From Qipengyuania aquimaris (GTDB lineage Bacteria; Pseudomonadota; Alphaproteobacteria; Sphingomonadales; Sphingomonadaceae): a stretch of 64,000 nucleotides of DNA. Shown here in pieces: positions 52,278-61,982 of the stretch. Location of the stretch: positions 310,001 to 374,000 of the forward strand of contig NZ_WTYI01000001.1 of the NCBI RefSeq assembly GCF_009827445.1. The letters run 5' to 3'. Within the stretch, counting starts at the first letter, position 1; every line of letters starts with the position of its first letter. Below the pieces are notes generated by a model, which was not told where the DNA came from, ran no database searches, and saw nothing but the letters and a program-made list of their open reading frames with translations. Made by a program: the position numbers and the translations under genes.

Positions 52278-55190
52278 CTATTCGGCTGCTGGCTTGGGTA
52301 CGATAGCGATCTCAAGCGCCTGGTCTGCATCGAGATAGCGCTGCGCAAAGGCGCGGATATCTGCCGGTGTGACCGAACGGAGGACCGATTCGTATGTGCG
52401 CACACGGTCCAGGCGATCGCTTTTCAGCTGCGCGGCCTCAAGCGAGCCGAGCCAATAGCCATTCTCGCGCCTGTCTTTCGCCAGCTTCTCGAGTTGCGGA
52501 TTGAGTGCACGGGCGAGAAGATCGTCATCGACAGGAGAAGTGCGCATTTCGCTGGCAATTTGAGAAATCGTTTCGAAGACCAGGTCCTGGTTTTCCGGGG
52601 CGACGATTGCTGCGGCGATCAGATATCCGAAGTCGTCGAAGGTATCCGACATCTCCAGCCCGGCAATTGGCGTATAGGTCGCCCCGAGTTCTTCGCGCAG
52701 CGTTTCGAGCAAGCGAAGGCGAAGCGCTTCGGCAGCCAGCGTCCCGACCACTTCTTCCCTGAAATCTCCGTCATCGGTGGTGGGCCAATAGACCTGGACC
52801 ATGCCCTGATCGGCCGCGCCGGAGTGATAAAGAGTCCGCTTGCTGCGATCCTGCGCAAAATCCACCAACCGCGCGCTGGCGAAGTTGTTCAGCTCCATCG
52901 GACGTTCCGGCAGGGCACCGAAGGTCTGCGCGACTGCATCGATGATCGCTTGTTCGTCGATGTCTCCGACGACGGTGATCTCGATCGGGGAGTTTGCAAG
53001 GTTAGGCGAAACCGCAGCACGCAGATCCTCGAGAGTGGTGCCGAGCAGGACTTCCTCGCTTTTCGCACCGAACCGGACATCGCCATTGGCAATGATACGC
53101 GGCACTGCAGAGCCTGCTACCGCCTGCGGGTTAGCATCGAGACGAGCGATATAAGGCGGGATCAGCGCTTTCCATTGGGCCTCGGCTTCCTGGCGATAAC
53201 CCGGCGCGGTGAGGAAAGCTGCAGCGGTCTGCATCTGGATCAGGAAATCCTCGGCCTTTGTCGAACCGGGAACATGGAAATGGTCGTTGGCGACAAACAT
53301 GCCCGTCCGCACATTGCGGCCGGCAAAGATGCGCTGCAGTTCATCGAGGTCATGCGCCTCAAGCGCCGCGGTCGACGAAATCGCGTTCAGCATCGTGGAT
53401 GCTGCAGGCTCTGCTTCGCCGAATGCAAGCTCACCCGAACCGATCCGGACATGGAAGAGAATTTCCTTGTCCTTAAAATCGGTCTTTTTGAGGTTGAGCA
53501 TGACGTTGTTGTCGAACCGCAGCTCCCGATAACCGAGGTCTTCTACCATCCGGTCGGCAACCACCGATCCAGGCGCGCCAAAGTCGTCATAGGCGAAAGC
53601 AGCCGTAACTGTCTCTTCGGGAGCCGCGACCGCAACCTGTGAAGAGGCATTGTAGGCTGCGAGTATCGCGTCCTCGCCCCCCTCGATGTCCTGTTTGCTG
53701 GCAATATGGATCAGCGGCGCAGAGCCGGTGAAGTTTTCACGGAAGGCTTCGTGGATTTTCTCTGGAGTGAGGTCGGCGCGCACGCTTTCGAACCCTGCGA
53801 GCCGCGTTTCAGGCAAGGCGAAAATGCGCTCGTCCCTGACCGTCGCGAGGATACCGTCTGCCAAGGCCTGGCTGGGGCGGGTGCCTTGGCGCTCGGCGCC
53901 GTTGCGAAGGCTGGTCTCGAGATTGTTGAGTGCCTCGTCGAGTTCGCTCTGCGTAAAGCCATGCAAGGTCGCGCGGCGGATTTCCTGTTCGGCAGTGGCA
54001 AGTGCCTCGCGCCATTGGCCATCCTTGGCGACCAGCTGGATGTTCGATTGCGTGGCTCTGTCGAAGAAGTCGGAGGTCGCCAGACGGCCTCCCAGAATCG
54101 ATCCTTCCGGATCGCGCGCCAAGCTCTGGAGGCGACGATTGACGACCATGGCAGCCAATTGAAGCTGCAACGCCTTGCGCCCTTGCGCCACGGTGCTGAG
54201 CTTGCGCTCGTAAGGTGCGAAGCGGTCGATCTGGACGATGTAGTTGACTGCCGGGTCCACGAAATATCCGGCCTGGGCGGGACGATCGAAATCGATCGCG
54301 CCGCGCTCGGTCTCGGTCAGTGGAGCGGCGGGCTTTTCCCAATCAGAGAAGCGTTCGCGCACCATGGCCTCAATGTTATCGGGTTCGACATCGCCGACCA
54401 CGATAAGCGTCGCATTGTCGGGCCGATAAAAACGCTCGTAGATGCCGCGCAGTTCTTCGGCGGAGATGGACGCGGTGACTGCGCTTTCGGTCGGGTGGCT
54501 TATGTTGGTCGCAAACGGTGTGCCCGGTGCGATGAAATTCTGATAGGCCATCCCGAACCGCCGGTTGAAGGTGTTGCGGGTCTGGATTTCCGATTGCAGG
54601 ATGCCGCGCTCGCGATTGACCGCTTCAGGGTCGAAGGTCAGCTCGGAGCCGACTTCGCGCATCAGCATCAACCCGGTGCCGATCAGTTCGGCGTCGTTGC
54701 GCGGCAGGCTCAGCTTGTAGGTGGTGTCCTCGAAAAAGGTGCTCGCATTGGTGTCGGCCCCGAACTTTAGTCCTTCACGTTCGAGCAGTTTGACCATTTC
54801 GCCTTCGGGAATGTTGGTCGAACCGTTGAATGCCATGTGCTCGATGAAATGGGCAGCGTTGAATTGGCCTTCCTTCTCGTCGATCCAGCCAATGTCGAAA
54901 TTCATACGCAGCACGACTTCGTCCTGCGGAGTCTCATTGCGCAGGATCGCGTATTTCAATCCATTGTCGAGAATGCCGTACCGCACGGCCGGATCGGCCG
55001 GCACATCGTACACCGGGAAGTTCCAGCCCGTCAGCCCGGTCCGCGCGGGAAGGCCCAATTCCACGCTGGATGTGGTTGCCGTGGTCGAAGCGACAGGAGC
55101 TGTGGTGTCGGAGTAAGTGGTGCATCCAGCCAGCGTCAGCGCGATCAGCGGCGTGGCGACCAGAATCTTGCGAATGGAAGGATTTTTCAT
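52278..55190 (-). CDS. M16 zinc metallopeptidase, lipoprotein
   Basis: A 970-residue protein with a lipoprotein signal ending LTLAGC (Cys23) and two tandem M16 units. The first has the inverted zinc motif H-F-I-E-H (His114, Glu117, His118) with the downstream Glu expected about 75 residues later; the second unit, as usual in pitrilysin-like proteins, lacks it. It should degrade peptides in the periplasm. The start at 55190 precedes the signal; the longer frame to 55400 has no support. It is divergent from a TonB receptor, suggesting peptide uptake and degradation may be linked. Confidence 0.9.
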   Translation of the reverse strand: MKNPSIRKILVATPLIALTLAGCTTYSDTTAPVASTTATTSSVELGLPARTGLTGWNFPVYDVPADPAVRYGILDNGLKYAILRNETPQDEVVLRMNFDIGWIDEKEGQFNAAHFIEHMAFNGSTNIPEGEMVKLLEREGLKFGADTNASTFFEDTTYKLSLPRNDAELIGTGLMLMREVGSELTFDPEAVNRERGILQSEIQTRNTFNRRFGMAYQNFIAPGTPFATNISHPTESAVTASISAEELRGIYERFYRPDNATLIVVGDVEPDNIEAMVRERFSDWEKPAAPLTETERGAIDFDRPAQAGYFVDPAVNYIVQIDRFAPYERKLSTVAQGRKALQLQLAAMVVNRRLQSLARDPEGSILGGRLATSDFFDRATQSNIQLVAKDGQWREALATAEQEIRRATLHGFTQSELDEALNNLETSLRNGAERQGTRPSQALADGILATVRDERIFALPETRLAGFESVRADLTPEKIHEAFRENFTGSAPLIHIASKQDIEGGEDAILAAYNASSQVAVAAPEETVTAAFAYDDFGAPGSVVADRMVEDLGYRELRFDNNVMLNLKKTDFKDKEILFHVRIGSGELAFGEAEPAASTMLNAISSTAALEAHDLDELQRIFAGRNVRTGMFVANDHFHVPGSTKAEDFLIQMQTAAAFLTAPGYRQEAEAQWKALIPPYIARLDANPQAVAGSAVPRIIANGDVRFGAKSEEVLLGTTLEDLRAAVSPNLANSPIEITVVGDIDEQAIIDAVAQTFGALPERPMELNNFASARLVDFAQDRSKRTLYHSGAADQGMVQVYWPTTDDGDFREEVVGTLAAEALRLRLLETLREELGATYTPIAGLEMSDTFDDFGYLIAAAIVAPENQDLVFETISQIASEMRTSPVDDDLLARALNPQLEKLAKDRRENGYWLGSLEAAQLKSDRLDRVRTYESVLRSVTPADIRAFAQRYLDADQALEIAIVPKPAAE

Positions 55191-55579
55191 AGTGCGTCCC
55201 TGTTTTTCCGCCGCACCAAGCGGCAGTCCCGACGCCCACTGTAACCAGTCGATTTGAAAGCAGAAGTCCCCGTTCCCGCGAATTCTATTGAATTTCGTGC
55301 AAACGCGACAAACAGCCAAATAACATCTACGAACTGCTGGACTACAGAAGTAATTGTCCGACGAGATGCTGTATTGGCCTAGTATGGCACTGCGCTGCAA
55401 AACGCTTTCTCGCCTGCGAACTGTCTGTCACCGCATTGCAACATAGCGCTGAAACCCGCAGGCATCTGCGCTTTTGCGACTCCAATTCGCTCCCGCATGG
55501 GCTAATGGCGCCTGGTCAATTCCCCTTCTCCATCCCACCAACCCGCGCCGGCAAGCGCTGGGCCAAAAGGATCATCCCC
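55191..55579. other. Divergent intergenic region, M16 peptidase / TonB receptor
   Basis: About 390 bases between divergent genes. It should hold both promoters and an AAGGA ribosome-binding site just before 55580. I see no clear riboswitch, terminator or strong palindrome. The small in-frame extensions of the flanking genes into it do not look coding. Confidence 0.5.
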
Positions 55580-57814
55580 ATGATTGACCGCTCCCTTACT
55601 CTCCGCCTTCTCTCCGCCAGCACGCTGGCACTCGCATTCGCGCAGCCGGCTCTGGCGCAGGATGTCGACAGCTCCGACACCGAGGCAACCGGTGCCGAAG
55701 TGGCCGAAAACGGCCAGCTCGACATGATCGTCGTGACCGCCAACCGCCGCGAAGAAAACCTGCAGCAGGTGCCTGTGTCCGCCGCCACCCTGTCGGCCGA
55801 CGCGACCCGCAGCATCTTCGACGCCGGTGCCGATATCACCGCACTCTCGGCCCACGTCCCGGGCCTGTTCGTCGAAAGCTCGAACGGCCGTGCGGCGCCG
55901 CGTTTCTATATCCGCGGTCTCGGCAACACCGATTTCGACCTTGCAGCTTCGCAGCCGGTCTCGGTCGTCATGGACGATGTCGTCCATGAGAACGTAACGC
56001 TGAAGAGCTTCCCCATCTTCGACGTCGAGCGCGTCGAAGTGCTTCGCGGTCCGCAGGGAACGCTGTTCGGCCGCAACACGCCCGCCGGTATCGTAAAGAT
56101 CGACACCGTGAAGCCGGGTGATGATTTCGCAGTGACCGGCTCGGCCAGCTACGGCAGCTTCGGCTCGGTCGCCATCGATGGCGGCGTGACCGTTCCGGTC
56201 GCCCCGGGTCTCGCTTCGGTCCGCCTTTCTGGCATGTGGCAGCAGCGCGACAACTGGGTCGACAACGGCTTCACCGGTGAAGAAGACGCGTACGGCGCCT
56301 ATACCGACATCGCAGGCCGCGCGCAGATCCTGCTGACGCCGAGCGATCGCCTGTCGATCCTGGGTAGCTACTCGATCCGTGACCTCGACGGCACCTCGAC
56401 GCTGTTCCGCGCCAACATCCTTGGCCCGGGCAACAACGACCTCAACGAGAACTACGACCGCGACACCGTGTTCTACGATGCCGGTGCCGGTAACCAGGCG
56501 CAGTACAAGGCCGAGATCATCACCGGTAAGGTCGATTACGAAGCAGACTTCGCCACGTTTACCTCGATCACCAGCTGGGCCGACAGCGAAGGCTCCAGCC
56601 GCGGCGACATCGACGGTGGTTTTGGCGCAAGCTTCCTGCCCGTCATGGGGCCGGGCTTCATCCCGTTCCCGTCCGATACGCAGGATTCCATCGAGCTCGA
56701 CCAGTTCACGCAGGAAGTCCGTCTCGCCAGCAACGGCGGCGGCGCGCTCGACTGGCAGGTCGGCGGTTTCTACTTCGACAGCGACTTCGACGTGACCACG
56801 GTCGGGTTCGACTTCCCGCCTTCCGTCACGGTCAACCACACCAACGAAAGCTGGGCGGTGTTCGGCCAGGTTACCTCGCAGCTGACCGACACGATCAAGC
56901 TGACCGGCGGCCTGCGTTACACCGAAGACGACAAGGCATTCTTCGTACGTGATGCGGCCGATCCGCAAGCCCGCGAAGTGTCCGATGAACGTCTGAGCTG
57001 GGACCTGGCGGCGTTCGTGGACCTCACCGCCGATGCGAGCGTCTATGCCCGCGTTGCCAGCGGTTTCCGCGCCCCGACGATCCAGGGCCGCGACGTGGCA
57101 TTCTTCGCTCCGCCTTCGATCGCGACGAGCGAGAAGATCATGAGCTACGAAGTCGGCTTCAAGTCGGAATTGGCCGATCGCCGCGTGCGCCTGAACGGTG
57201 CTGCATACTTCTACAACATTGAAGACCCGCAGTTCTCTGCGGTCGGCGGTGCCGGAAACCTGGTGCAGCTGGTCAATGCGGCAGACGGTCGCGGCTGGGG
57301 CTTCGAACTGGACAGCGCGTTCCAGATCACCCCTAATTTCCTTGTGACGGCCGGTGCCAGCTACAACAACACCGAAATCCGCGACGAGAACCTGGCAGTC
57401 GGCATCTGTGCGCAGTGCACCGTGCTCGACCCGATCGTGAACCTGTCGGGCACCGACCGTGCGCTGGTGGACGGCAACCCGTTCCCCAACGCGCCCGAAT
57501 GGATCGCCGACCTGACTGCACGCTATGCGATCCCGCTTGGCAGCGTGGGTGAACTGTTCGCCTACACAGACTGGACCTATCAGGGAGAAACCAGCTTCTT
57601 CCTCTACGACAGCGCGGAATATGTCGTCGACAACCAGATCGAAGGCGGTCTGCGCGTCGGTTATGCCAAGCAGGACGGCACGTTCGAAGTCGCTCTCTTC
57701 GCCCGCAACATCACCGATGCGGACAATGTGAAGGGCGGTATCGACTTCAACAACAACACCGCGTTCGTGAACGATCCGCGCGTGATCGGCCTGTCGGTTC
57801 GTTTCGACTACTAA
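55580..57814 (+). CDS. TonB-dependent receptor
   Basis: A 744-residue outer-membrane receptor: signal peptide to about residue 26 (PALAQD), a TonB-box-like segment (LDMIVVTANRREENLQQVPVS), a plug domain (RFYIRGLGN, ERVEVLRGPQGTLFGRNTPAG) and a 22-strand-type barrel ending VIGLSVRFDY with terminal aromatic. The plug pattern is that of the large sphingomonad receptor group; the ligand is unknown. ATG 55580 is chosen because it opens the signal peptide and has AAGGA upstream. A strong terminator follows. Confidence 0.93.
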   Translation: MIDRSLTLRLLSASTLALAFAQPALAQDVDSSDTEATGAEVAENGQLDMIVVTANRREENLQQVPVSAATLSADATRSIFDAGADITALSAHVPGLFVESSNGRAAPRFYIRGLGNTDFDLAASQPVSVVMDDVVHENVTLKSFPIFDVERVEVLRGPQGTLFGRNTPAGIVKIDTVKPGDDFAVTGSASYGSFGSVAIDGGVTVPVAPGLASVRLSGMWQQRDNWVDNGFTGEEDAYGAYTDIAGRAQILLTPSDRLSILGSYSIRDLDGTSTLFRANILGPGNNDLNENYDRDTVFYDAGAGNQAQYKAEIITGKVDYEADFATFTSITSWADSEGSSRGDIDGGFGASFLPVMGPGFIPFPSDTQDSIELDQFTQEVRLASNGGGALDWQVGGFYFDSDFDVTTVGFDFPPSVTVNHTNESWAVFGQVTSQLTDTIKLTGGLRYTEDDKAFFVRDAADPQAREVSDERLSWDLAAFVDLTADASVYARVASGFRAPTIQGRDVAFFAPPSIATSEKIMSYEVGFKSELADRRVRLNGAAYFYNIEDPQFSAVGGAGNLVQLVNAADGRGWGFELDSAFQITPNFLVTAGASYNNTEIRDENLAVGICAQCTVLDPIVNLSGTDRALVDGNPFPNAPEWIADLTARYAIPLGSVGELFAYTDWTYQGETSFFLYDSAEYVVDNQIEGGLRVGYAKQDGTFEVALFARNITDADNVKGGIDFNNNTAFVNDPRVIGLSVRFDY

Positions 57815-57838
57815 GCGACGCGATAAGCGATGGAATTG

Positions 57839-57870
57839 GGGCCGGGAGGGATGACCTTCCGGCCCTTTTT
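57839..57870 (+). terminator. Rho-independent terminator of the TonB receptor gene
   Basis: GGGCCGG (57839-57845) pairs with CCGGCCC (57859-57865), with extra pairing inside, and TTTTT follows directly. It lies 24 bases after the receptor stop. Confidence 0.9.
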
Positions 57871-57890
57871 CGTGGCGCAGGATCGTACGG

Positions 57891-58790
57891 GTGCCTAAAT
57901 GCGGTCCGATGGCTGCGCTCGACCTCGTCTATAATCCCGTCTCGGGCAGTTTCAGCCAGTCGCATCTCGACGCTCTCGTGAGCGAGCTGGAAAGGCAGGG
58001 CTTCGTCGTGACCCCGATGCCGACCACGGCTGAGGGTGCGCAGTTGTCAGGTTCGGCCGATCTGGTGTGCGTACACGGCGGTGACGGCACTCTGCGCGAT
58101 ACAGTTCAGGCTTTGGGAGAAAGGGCGGGGGAGACGCCGATGTGCGTCGCGCCCTCCGGGACAATCAACCTTGTCGCACGGGAACTCGGCTATGCGCGCA
58201 AGCCTGCGGCCTTCGCTGCCGACTTGCGTGCTGCATGGGAACGGGGCCGGGATACGTGGGTGCAATCGCCCCTGTACCGTTTGGGCGAGATGCCGATCGT
58301 CTCGTGCCTGTCCATCGGCCCGGACAGTCATGCCGTGGCGCGCGTCGACGGCAAGCTGAAGCAGCGGATCGGTCGCTATGCCTATATCGTTGCACTGGCG
58401 CAGCAGATGCGCGACTGGCCGCGCGATACGATGACCATTCGCGGCGAATTGGCGAGTGGAGAGCCGTTCGAATATGAAGCGGAAGCCGCCATTGTCAGCC
58501 ATGCGGCTCTTTATGCCGGTCCGTTCCAGGTCAGCCCGGAGGCGGCGCTGGCAGCAGACTCGGTCGAGCTTATTACGCTCAAACGCTCCACCCGCATGGG
58601 CACGATTGCGCTCAGCCTTGCGGTAATGCTGCGCCTGCCGGTGGCGAAGCTTGGCATTGCCGAGATCCGTTCGTGCCGCAGGATCGAATTCGATCGCTGC
58701 GTAACGCCGGTACAGGTCGACGGCGACCACATGCCCGACTGCGCCTACGCAATCGGGCCGAGCGGCATGACTCTGAGCTACGTGGTCTGA
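57891..58790 (+). CDS. Diacylglycerol kinase-family lipid kinase
   Basis: A 299-residue lipid kinase-like protein with the ATP-binding GGDGT at 63-67 and APSGTINLVARELG typical of the DagK/YegS/LCB5 superfamily. Members phosphorylate diacylglycerol, sphingosine-type or other lipids; in sphingomonads a sphingoid substrate is conceivable but unsupported here. The start is GTG at 57891, 20 bases past the terminator; ATG at 57909 is an alternative. It converges on purC with a four-base gap. Confidence 0.87.
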   Translation: MPKCGPMAALDLVYNPVSGSFSQSHLDALVSELERQGFVVTPMPTTAEGAQLSGSADLVCVHGGDGTLRDTVQALGERAGETPMCVAPSGTINLVARELGYARKPAAFAADLRAAWERGRDTWVQSPLYRLGEMPIVSCLSIGPDSHAVARVDGKLKQRIGRYAYIVALAQQMRDWPRDTMTIRGELASGEPFEYEAEAAIVSHAALYAGPFQVSPEAALAADSVELITLKRSTRMGTIALSLAVMLRLPVAKLGIAEIRSCRRIEFDRCVTPVQVDGDHMPDCAYAIGPSGMTLSYVV

Positions 58791-58794
58791 GCGC

Positions 58795-59601
58795 TTACTT
58801 CTTGGCCGGCTTGGCAGGGGTGCGAAGACGGCCGCGATGGGCGTTCATGTCGAGCACTTCGCCGGGGCCGTTGTCTTCATTCTGCAGCAGGCCGAGACGG
58901 CGCGCCACTTCCTGATACGCTTCGCTTTCACCGCCAAGGTCGCGGCGAAACCGGTCCTTGTCGAGCTTCTCGCCGGTGTTGATATCCCACAGGCGGCACC
59001 CGTCGGGGCTGATCTCATCGGCCAGGATCACGCGACTGAAATCGCCGTCCCAGATGCGGCCGAATTCCAACTTGAAGTCGACGAGGCGGATGTCGATCGC
59101 GCTGAACATTCCGCTCAGGAAGTCATTGATACGGATCGCCATGCTCGACATGTCCTGCATCTCTTCATGGCTGCACCAGTTGAAGCAGGCGATTTCCTCT
59201 TCGGAAACCTTGGGGTCGCCGAGGCCATCGTCCTTGTAGCAATATTCGATCAGAGTGTGCGGCAAAACCTCGCCTTCCTCGATGCCGAGGCGCTTGGACA
59301 GCGATCCGGCAGCCACATTGCGCACGACGACTTCGAGGGGGATGATCTCGACCTGGCGGACCAGCTGTTCGCGCATGTTGAGGCGGCGAATGAAGTGCGT
59401 CGGAATGCCGATGTGCGACAGGCGCGTGAAGACATATTCGCTGATGCGATTGTTGATCACGCCCTTGCCGTTGATCGTGCCCTTCTTCTCTGCGTTAAAG
59501 GCGGTCGCGTCATCCTTGAAATACTGGATGATCGTGCCGGGTTCGGGGCCTTCGTAGAGGATCTTGGCCTTGCCTTCGTAGATCTGGCGGCGACGTGACA
59601 T
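58795..59601 (-). CDS. purC: SAICAR synthetase
   Basis: A 268-residue phosphoribosylaminoimidazole-succinocarboxamide synthase, step 8 of purine synthesis. It begins [38 protein letters not shown], the ATP-site DFKLEFG and the terminal [19 protein letters not shown] are typical. It is about 30 residues longer than E. coli PurC at the C-terminus, with a Pro/Lys-rich tail. AGGAAA precedes the ATG at 59601. Confidence 0.95.
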   Translation of the reverse strand: MSRRRQIYEGKAKILYEGPEPGTIIQYFKDDATAFNAEKKGTINGKGVINNRISEYVFTRLSHIGIPTHFIRRLNMREQLVRQVEIIPLEVVVRNVAAGSLSKRLGIEEGEVLPHTLIEYCYKDDGLGDPKVSEEEIACFNWCSHEEMQDMSSMAIRINDFLSGMFSAIDIRLVDFKLEFGRIWDGDFSRVILADEISPDGCRLWDINTGEKLDKDRFRRDLGGESEAYQEVARRLGLLQNEDNGPGEVLDMNAHRGRLRTPAKPAKK

Positions 59602-59781
59602 GGGCGGATTTTCCTTCGCGCTCAAAAAACTGCCGCCCCGGCAGCGCGATCGGTGAATATCCGATTGCCCCGGGGCGTCGAGAATGCGCCTTTACAGCGA
59701 ATACAAGGGGGACGCAATCATACCGGGTGCGCCTTCGAGAATGCTTGCAGGCGGCCGCGAGGGAGGGCAGCACAGGGGCGA

Positions 59782-60678
59782 ATGTCCGCTCCTTTTCACT
59801 ATCGCCATTCAGGCCTTTACGTCTCCAGCGATCTTTGCCTGCCGGAATGGGAAGGCTTTGCTTGCGAAGACGGAGACGATGTCCGCATCACATTGGAGAG
59901 CGGGCAGGGGCCGGATTACAAGGAGGCTGATGGCACAATCGTCGAACGGGAGGTGATCCGATTCGCCATCGATGGTGTCGGGGTGTGGGAAATCGCCAGC
60001 GGGAACACGATCCGCATTTATCCCAGGGAAGGCGTGTCCGAGCGCGAATTGCGCTTGTTCACCCTCGGTAGCGCATGGGGTGCCCTTGGATACCAGCGAG
60101 GGCTGGCCATGTGGCACGGCAGCGTCGTGGCAAAGGATGACGAGACGATCTTGTTCTGCGGCGATGCGGGCATGGGCAAAAGCACAATGGCGGCGGCAAT
60201 GCTGGCGCACGGCTGGGCGCTCGTTTCGGACGATCTCAGCCGTGTCGATGCCGACTTACAAAGGGCGATTGTCCACCCGGCCAGTACGCGCATCAAGCTG
60301 TGGCGTGACGCGATAGAACTCTTGGGCTGGGAAAAGCACATCCTCCAGCGCGACCATTTCCGCGACTACAAGTTCCATTTGAGCGCGCCCGATCATCATG
60401 GCGGAGCGGGGGCCCTTCCCTTGGCGGCAATCTTTGTATTGGCCGAGGGGAATCGGTTCGAGATAGAGCGTCTGGAAGGCCATCGGGCAGTTAAAGCCGT
60501 TCTCGCCGCCACGGTCTATCGACCGGAAATGCTCGAAGCGCTGGATGGTTGGGTGGGGCAGGCCCAAATCGCGGCACAGATCGTTGCTCGCACACCTGTT
60601 TTCATCTTGCGGAGACCACGCGATCTCGGGGCTCTAGGCAAGCTTGCCCAAACGGTGGAGGAACATCTGTCTGAGTGA
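59782..60678 (+). CDS. HPr kinase-like protein (orphan)
   Basis: A 298-residue protein with a P-loop GDAGMGKST at 127-135, WHGSVV just before it and VSDDLSRVD near 148-156, the layout of the HPr kinase/phosphorylase C-terminal domain. The N-terminal about 100 residues are not the HprK N-domain. Relatives occur in lasso-peptide and surface-sugar clusters, but no precursor peptide, PqqD-like protein or asparagine-synthetase homologue is near, so the target is unknown. ATG 59782 is preferred to an upstream in-frame ATG. Confidence 0.75.
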   Translation: MSAPFHYRHSGLYVSSDLCLPEWEGFACEDGDDVRITLESGQGPDYKEADGTIVEREVIRFAIDGVGVWEIASGNTIRIYPREGVSERELRLFTLGSAWGALGYQRGLAMWHGSVVAKDDETILFCGDAGMGKSTMAAAMLAHGWALVSDDLSRVDADLQRAIVHPASTRIKLWRDAIELLGWEKHILQRDHFRDYKFHLSAPDHHGGAGALPLAAIFVLAEGNRFEIERLEGHRAVKAVLAATVYRPEMLEALDGWVGQAQIAAQIVARTPVFILRRPRDLGALGKLAQTVEEHLSE

Positions 60679-60683
60679 GAAGG

Positions 60684-60758
60684 TGGTGCCCAGGGGCGGA
60701 GTCGAACCACCGACACGACGATTTTCAGTCGTCTGCTCTACCACTGAGCTACCCGGGC
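60684..60758 (-). tRNA. tRNA-Phe (GAA)
   Basis: On the minus strand, GCCCGGG pairs with CCTGGGC (one G-T pair) as acceptor stem; the D arm is GCTC/GAGC, the anticodon stem GACGA/TCGTC encloses loop CTGAAAA with anticodon GAA, and the T arm contains GGTTCGACTCC. Discriminator A and an encoded CCA complete a 75-nucleotide tRNA. It is downstream of yacG and could be processed from the same transcript. Confidence 0.95.
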
Positions 60759-60850
60759 ACACTGCTTCGGCAAAAGAGGCTTAAACCAGCCCCGTGAGCA
60801 ATGAGAGCGCGCCTATGGCGAAGCTGGCGCGCCTTGGCAAGGGGGGAAAT

Positions 60851-61039
60851 TCACTCTTCCTTGCCGCCGACCACTTCTGCAGCGATTTCTTCGGGCATTG
60901 CAGGGCGGCCGGGCACCGAATAACCATCGCCGAACCATTTCGAAAGGTCGCGGTCGCGGCAGCGCGAGGAACAGAAAGGCGCGTGTTCCTGCGAGCGCGG
61001 CTTCTTGCAGATCGGGCAGGGACGGTTCTTGCTAGTCAT
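60851..61039 (-). CDS. yacG: DNA gyrase inhibitor / zinc protein YacG
   Basis: A 62-residue zinc-binding protein with CPICKKP and FCSSRCRDRDLSKWFG, the four ligands and the conserved tail of YacG, which binds GyrB and blocks gyrase in E. coli. It overlaps the end of the RNase E/G gene by eight bases and is the last protein gene of the infA-maf-RNase-yacG run. Confidence 0.92.
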   Translation of the reverse strand: MTSKNRPCPICKKPRSQEHAPFCSSRCRDRDLSKWFGDGYSVPGRPAMPEEIAAEVVGGKEE

Positions 61040-61982
61040 GGGCAACGATTTGGGCAGCGCCGCTCTCGATGGCAAGGCCCGGATCGGTCTCTATCTTTAC
61101 CGGACGACCCGTCCGGCGCTCCAGCTCTGTAATCCATTCCGGCTTGAGCTTCGCCTTGAGGGCGGGATGGATAGTCAGAAGCGTGGTTCCAGCCCCTTCG
61201 ACGCGCTCGGCCCGACGGATTGCCATGCGGGCCGCCATGCCGGTGCGGGAGGTAGCAAAACGGTGCAGGAGCGATGGCCCCTCCAACCGCGCGACCAGTT
61301 GGACGAAGCCGAAGCCGTTCATGGCGGTCCTTTCGTGCGGCCAGTCGTCCAGAGCATCATCCAGGGCGGCATCGACGACCTTGCGGTCCGCCTTGGCTTC
61401 AAGGGTCGGGAAGTCGATCCCGATGGAGCCGCCAATATCGAACTGCCTCAAGGTAGCGGCGATCGCCGGGACCGCTCTCACGGCAAGTTCGCGTGGTGGG
61501 AGGTCGCCATCGATGTCGATGAGCGTCATCGCCGGAGTGACGCAGAGCAGTATCGAGCCGCCGTCAAAATCGATCTGGCCGCTCGATGCCTCTTGCCAGA
61601 TTGCTTCCCAGCTTCCTGCTGGGAAGCGGTGAACAATCTTGGCGCTGGAGAACACGTCGGGTGCTGCGTTCTGCACCGTCTCGACCGGGCGAGACGCCGG
61701 CAGCTTGTATCGTCCGCGTTCGGTCATGGCGGCGCGGGTGACTAAGCAGGCTATCGTCGATCCCTCGCTTGCTTCGCGCGGCAACTTGTCGAGAAGGATC
61801 TCGCGCCCGTCCTCGAGAAGTCCCGTGCCGCGCGTACCGCGTTTCGTGGTGAGCTTGGCCGATACAGGCTGGCCTGCATGAAGTTCGCCATGCCAGCGGC
61901 ATTTCGCCGCAATCACCGTATCGCCGTCGAGCAGGATCGCGCGTATCTCGCCGATCCCTTCTTCGACCAGCCAATCAGGCAA
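61032..61982 (-). CDS. Compact ribonuclease E/G family protein
   Basis: A 316-residue protein with the RNase E/G catalytic-core signatures GGSIGIDFPTLEAKADR (first metal Asp) and the LDDALDDWPHERTAMNGFGFVQLVAR region (second Asp and the recognisable G-F-x-x-L-x-R), then SLLHRFATSRT. The N-terminal S1 and sensor regions are much shorter than in E. coli RNase G (489 residues). It may be a minimal nuclease or a divergent non-catalytic relative. It overlaps maf and yacG. Confidence 0.8.
   Translation of the reverse strand: MPDWLVEEGIGEIRAILLDGDTVIAAKCRWHGELHAGQPVSAKLTTKRGTRGTGLLEDGREILLDKLPREASEGSTIACLVTRAAMTERGRYKLPASRPVETVQNAAPDVFSSAKIVHRFPAGSWEAIWQEASSGQIDFDGGSILLCVTPAMTLIDIDGDLPPRELAVRAVPAIAATLRQFDIGGSIGIDFPTLEAKADRKVVDAALDDALDDWPHERTAMNGFGFVQLVARLEGPSLLHRFATSRTGMAARMAIRRAERVEGAGTTLLTIHPALKAKLKPEWITELERRTGRPVKIETDPGLAIESGAAQIVAHD

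Noticed and set aside
59782-60678. Lasso-peptide cluster around the HPr-kinase-like gene
   Set aside because: No precursor peptide, B protein or asparagine-synthetase-like gene is found within several kilobases on either side.
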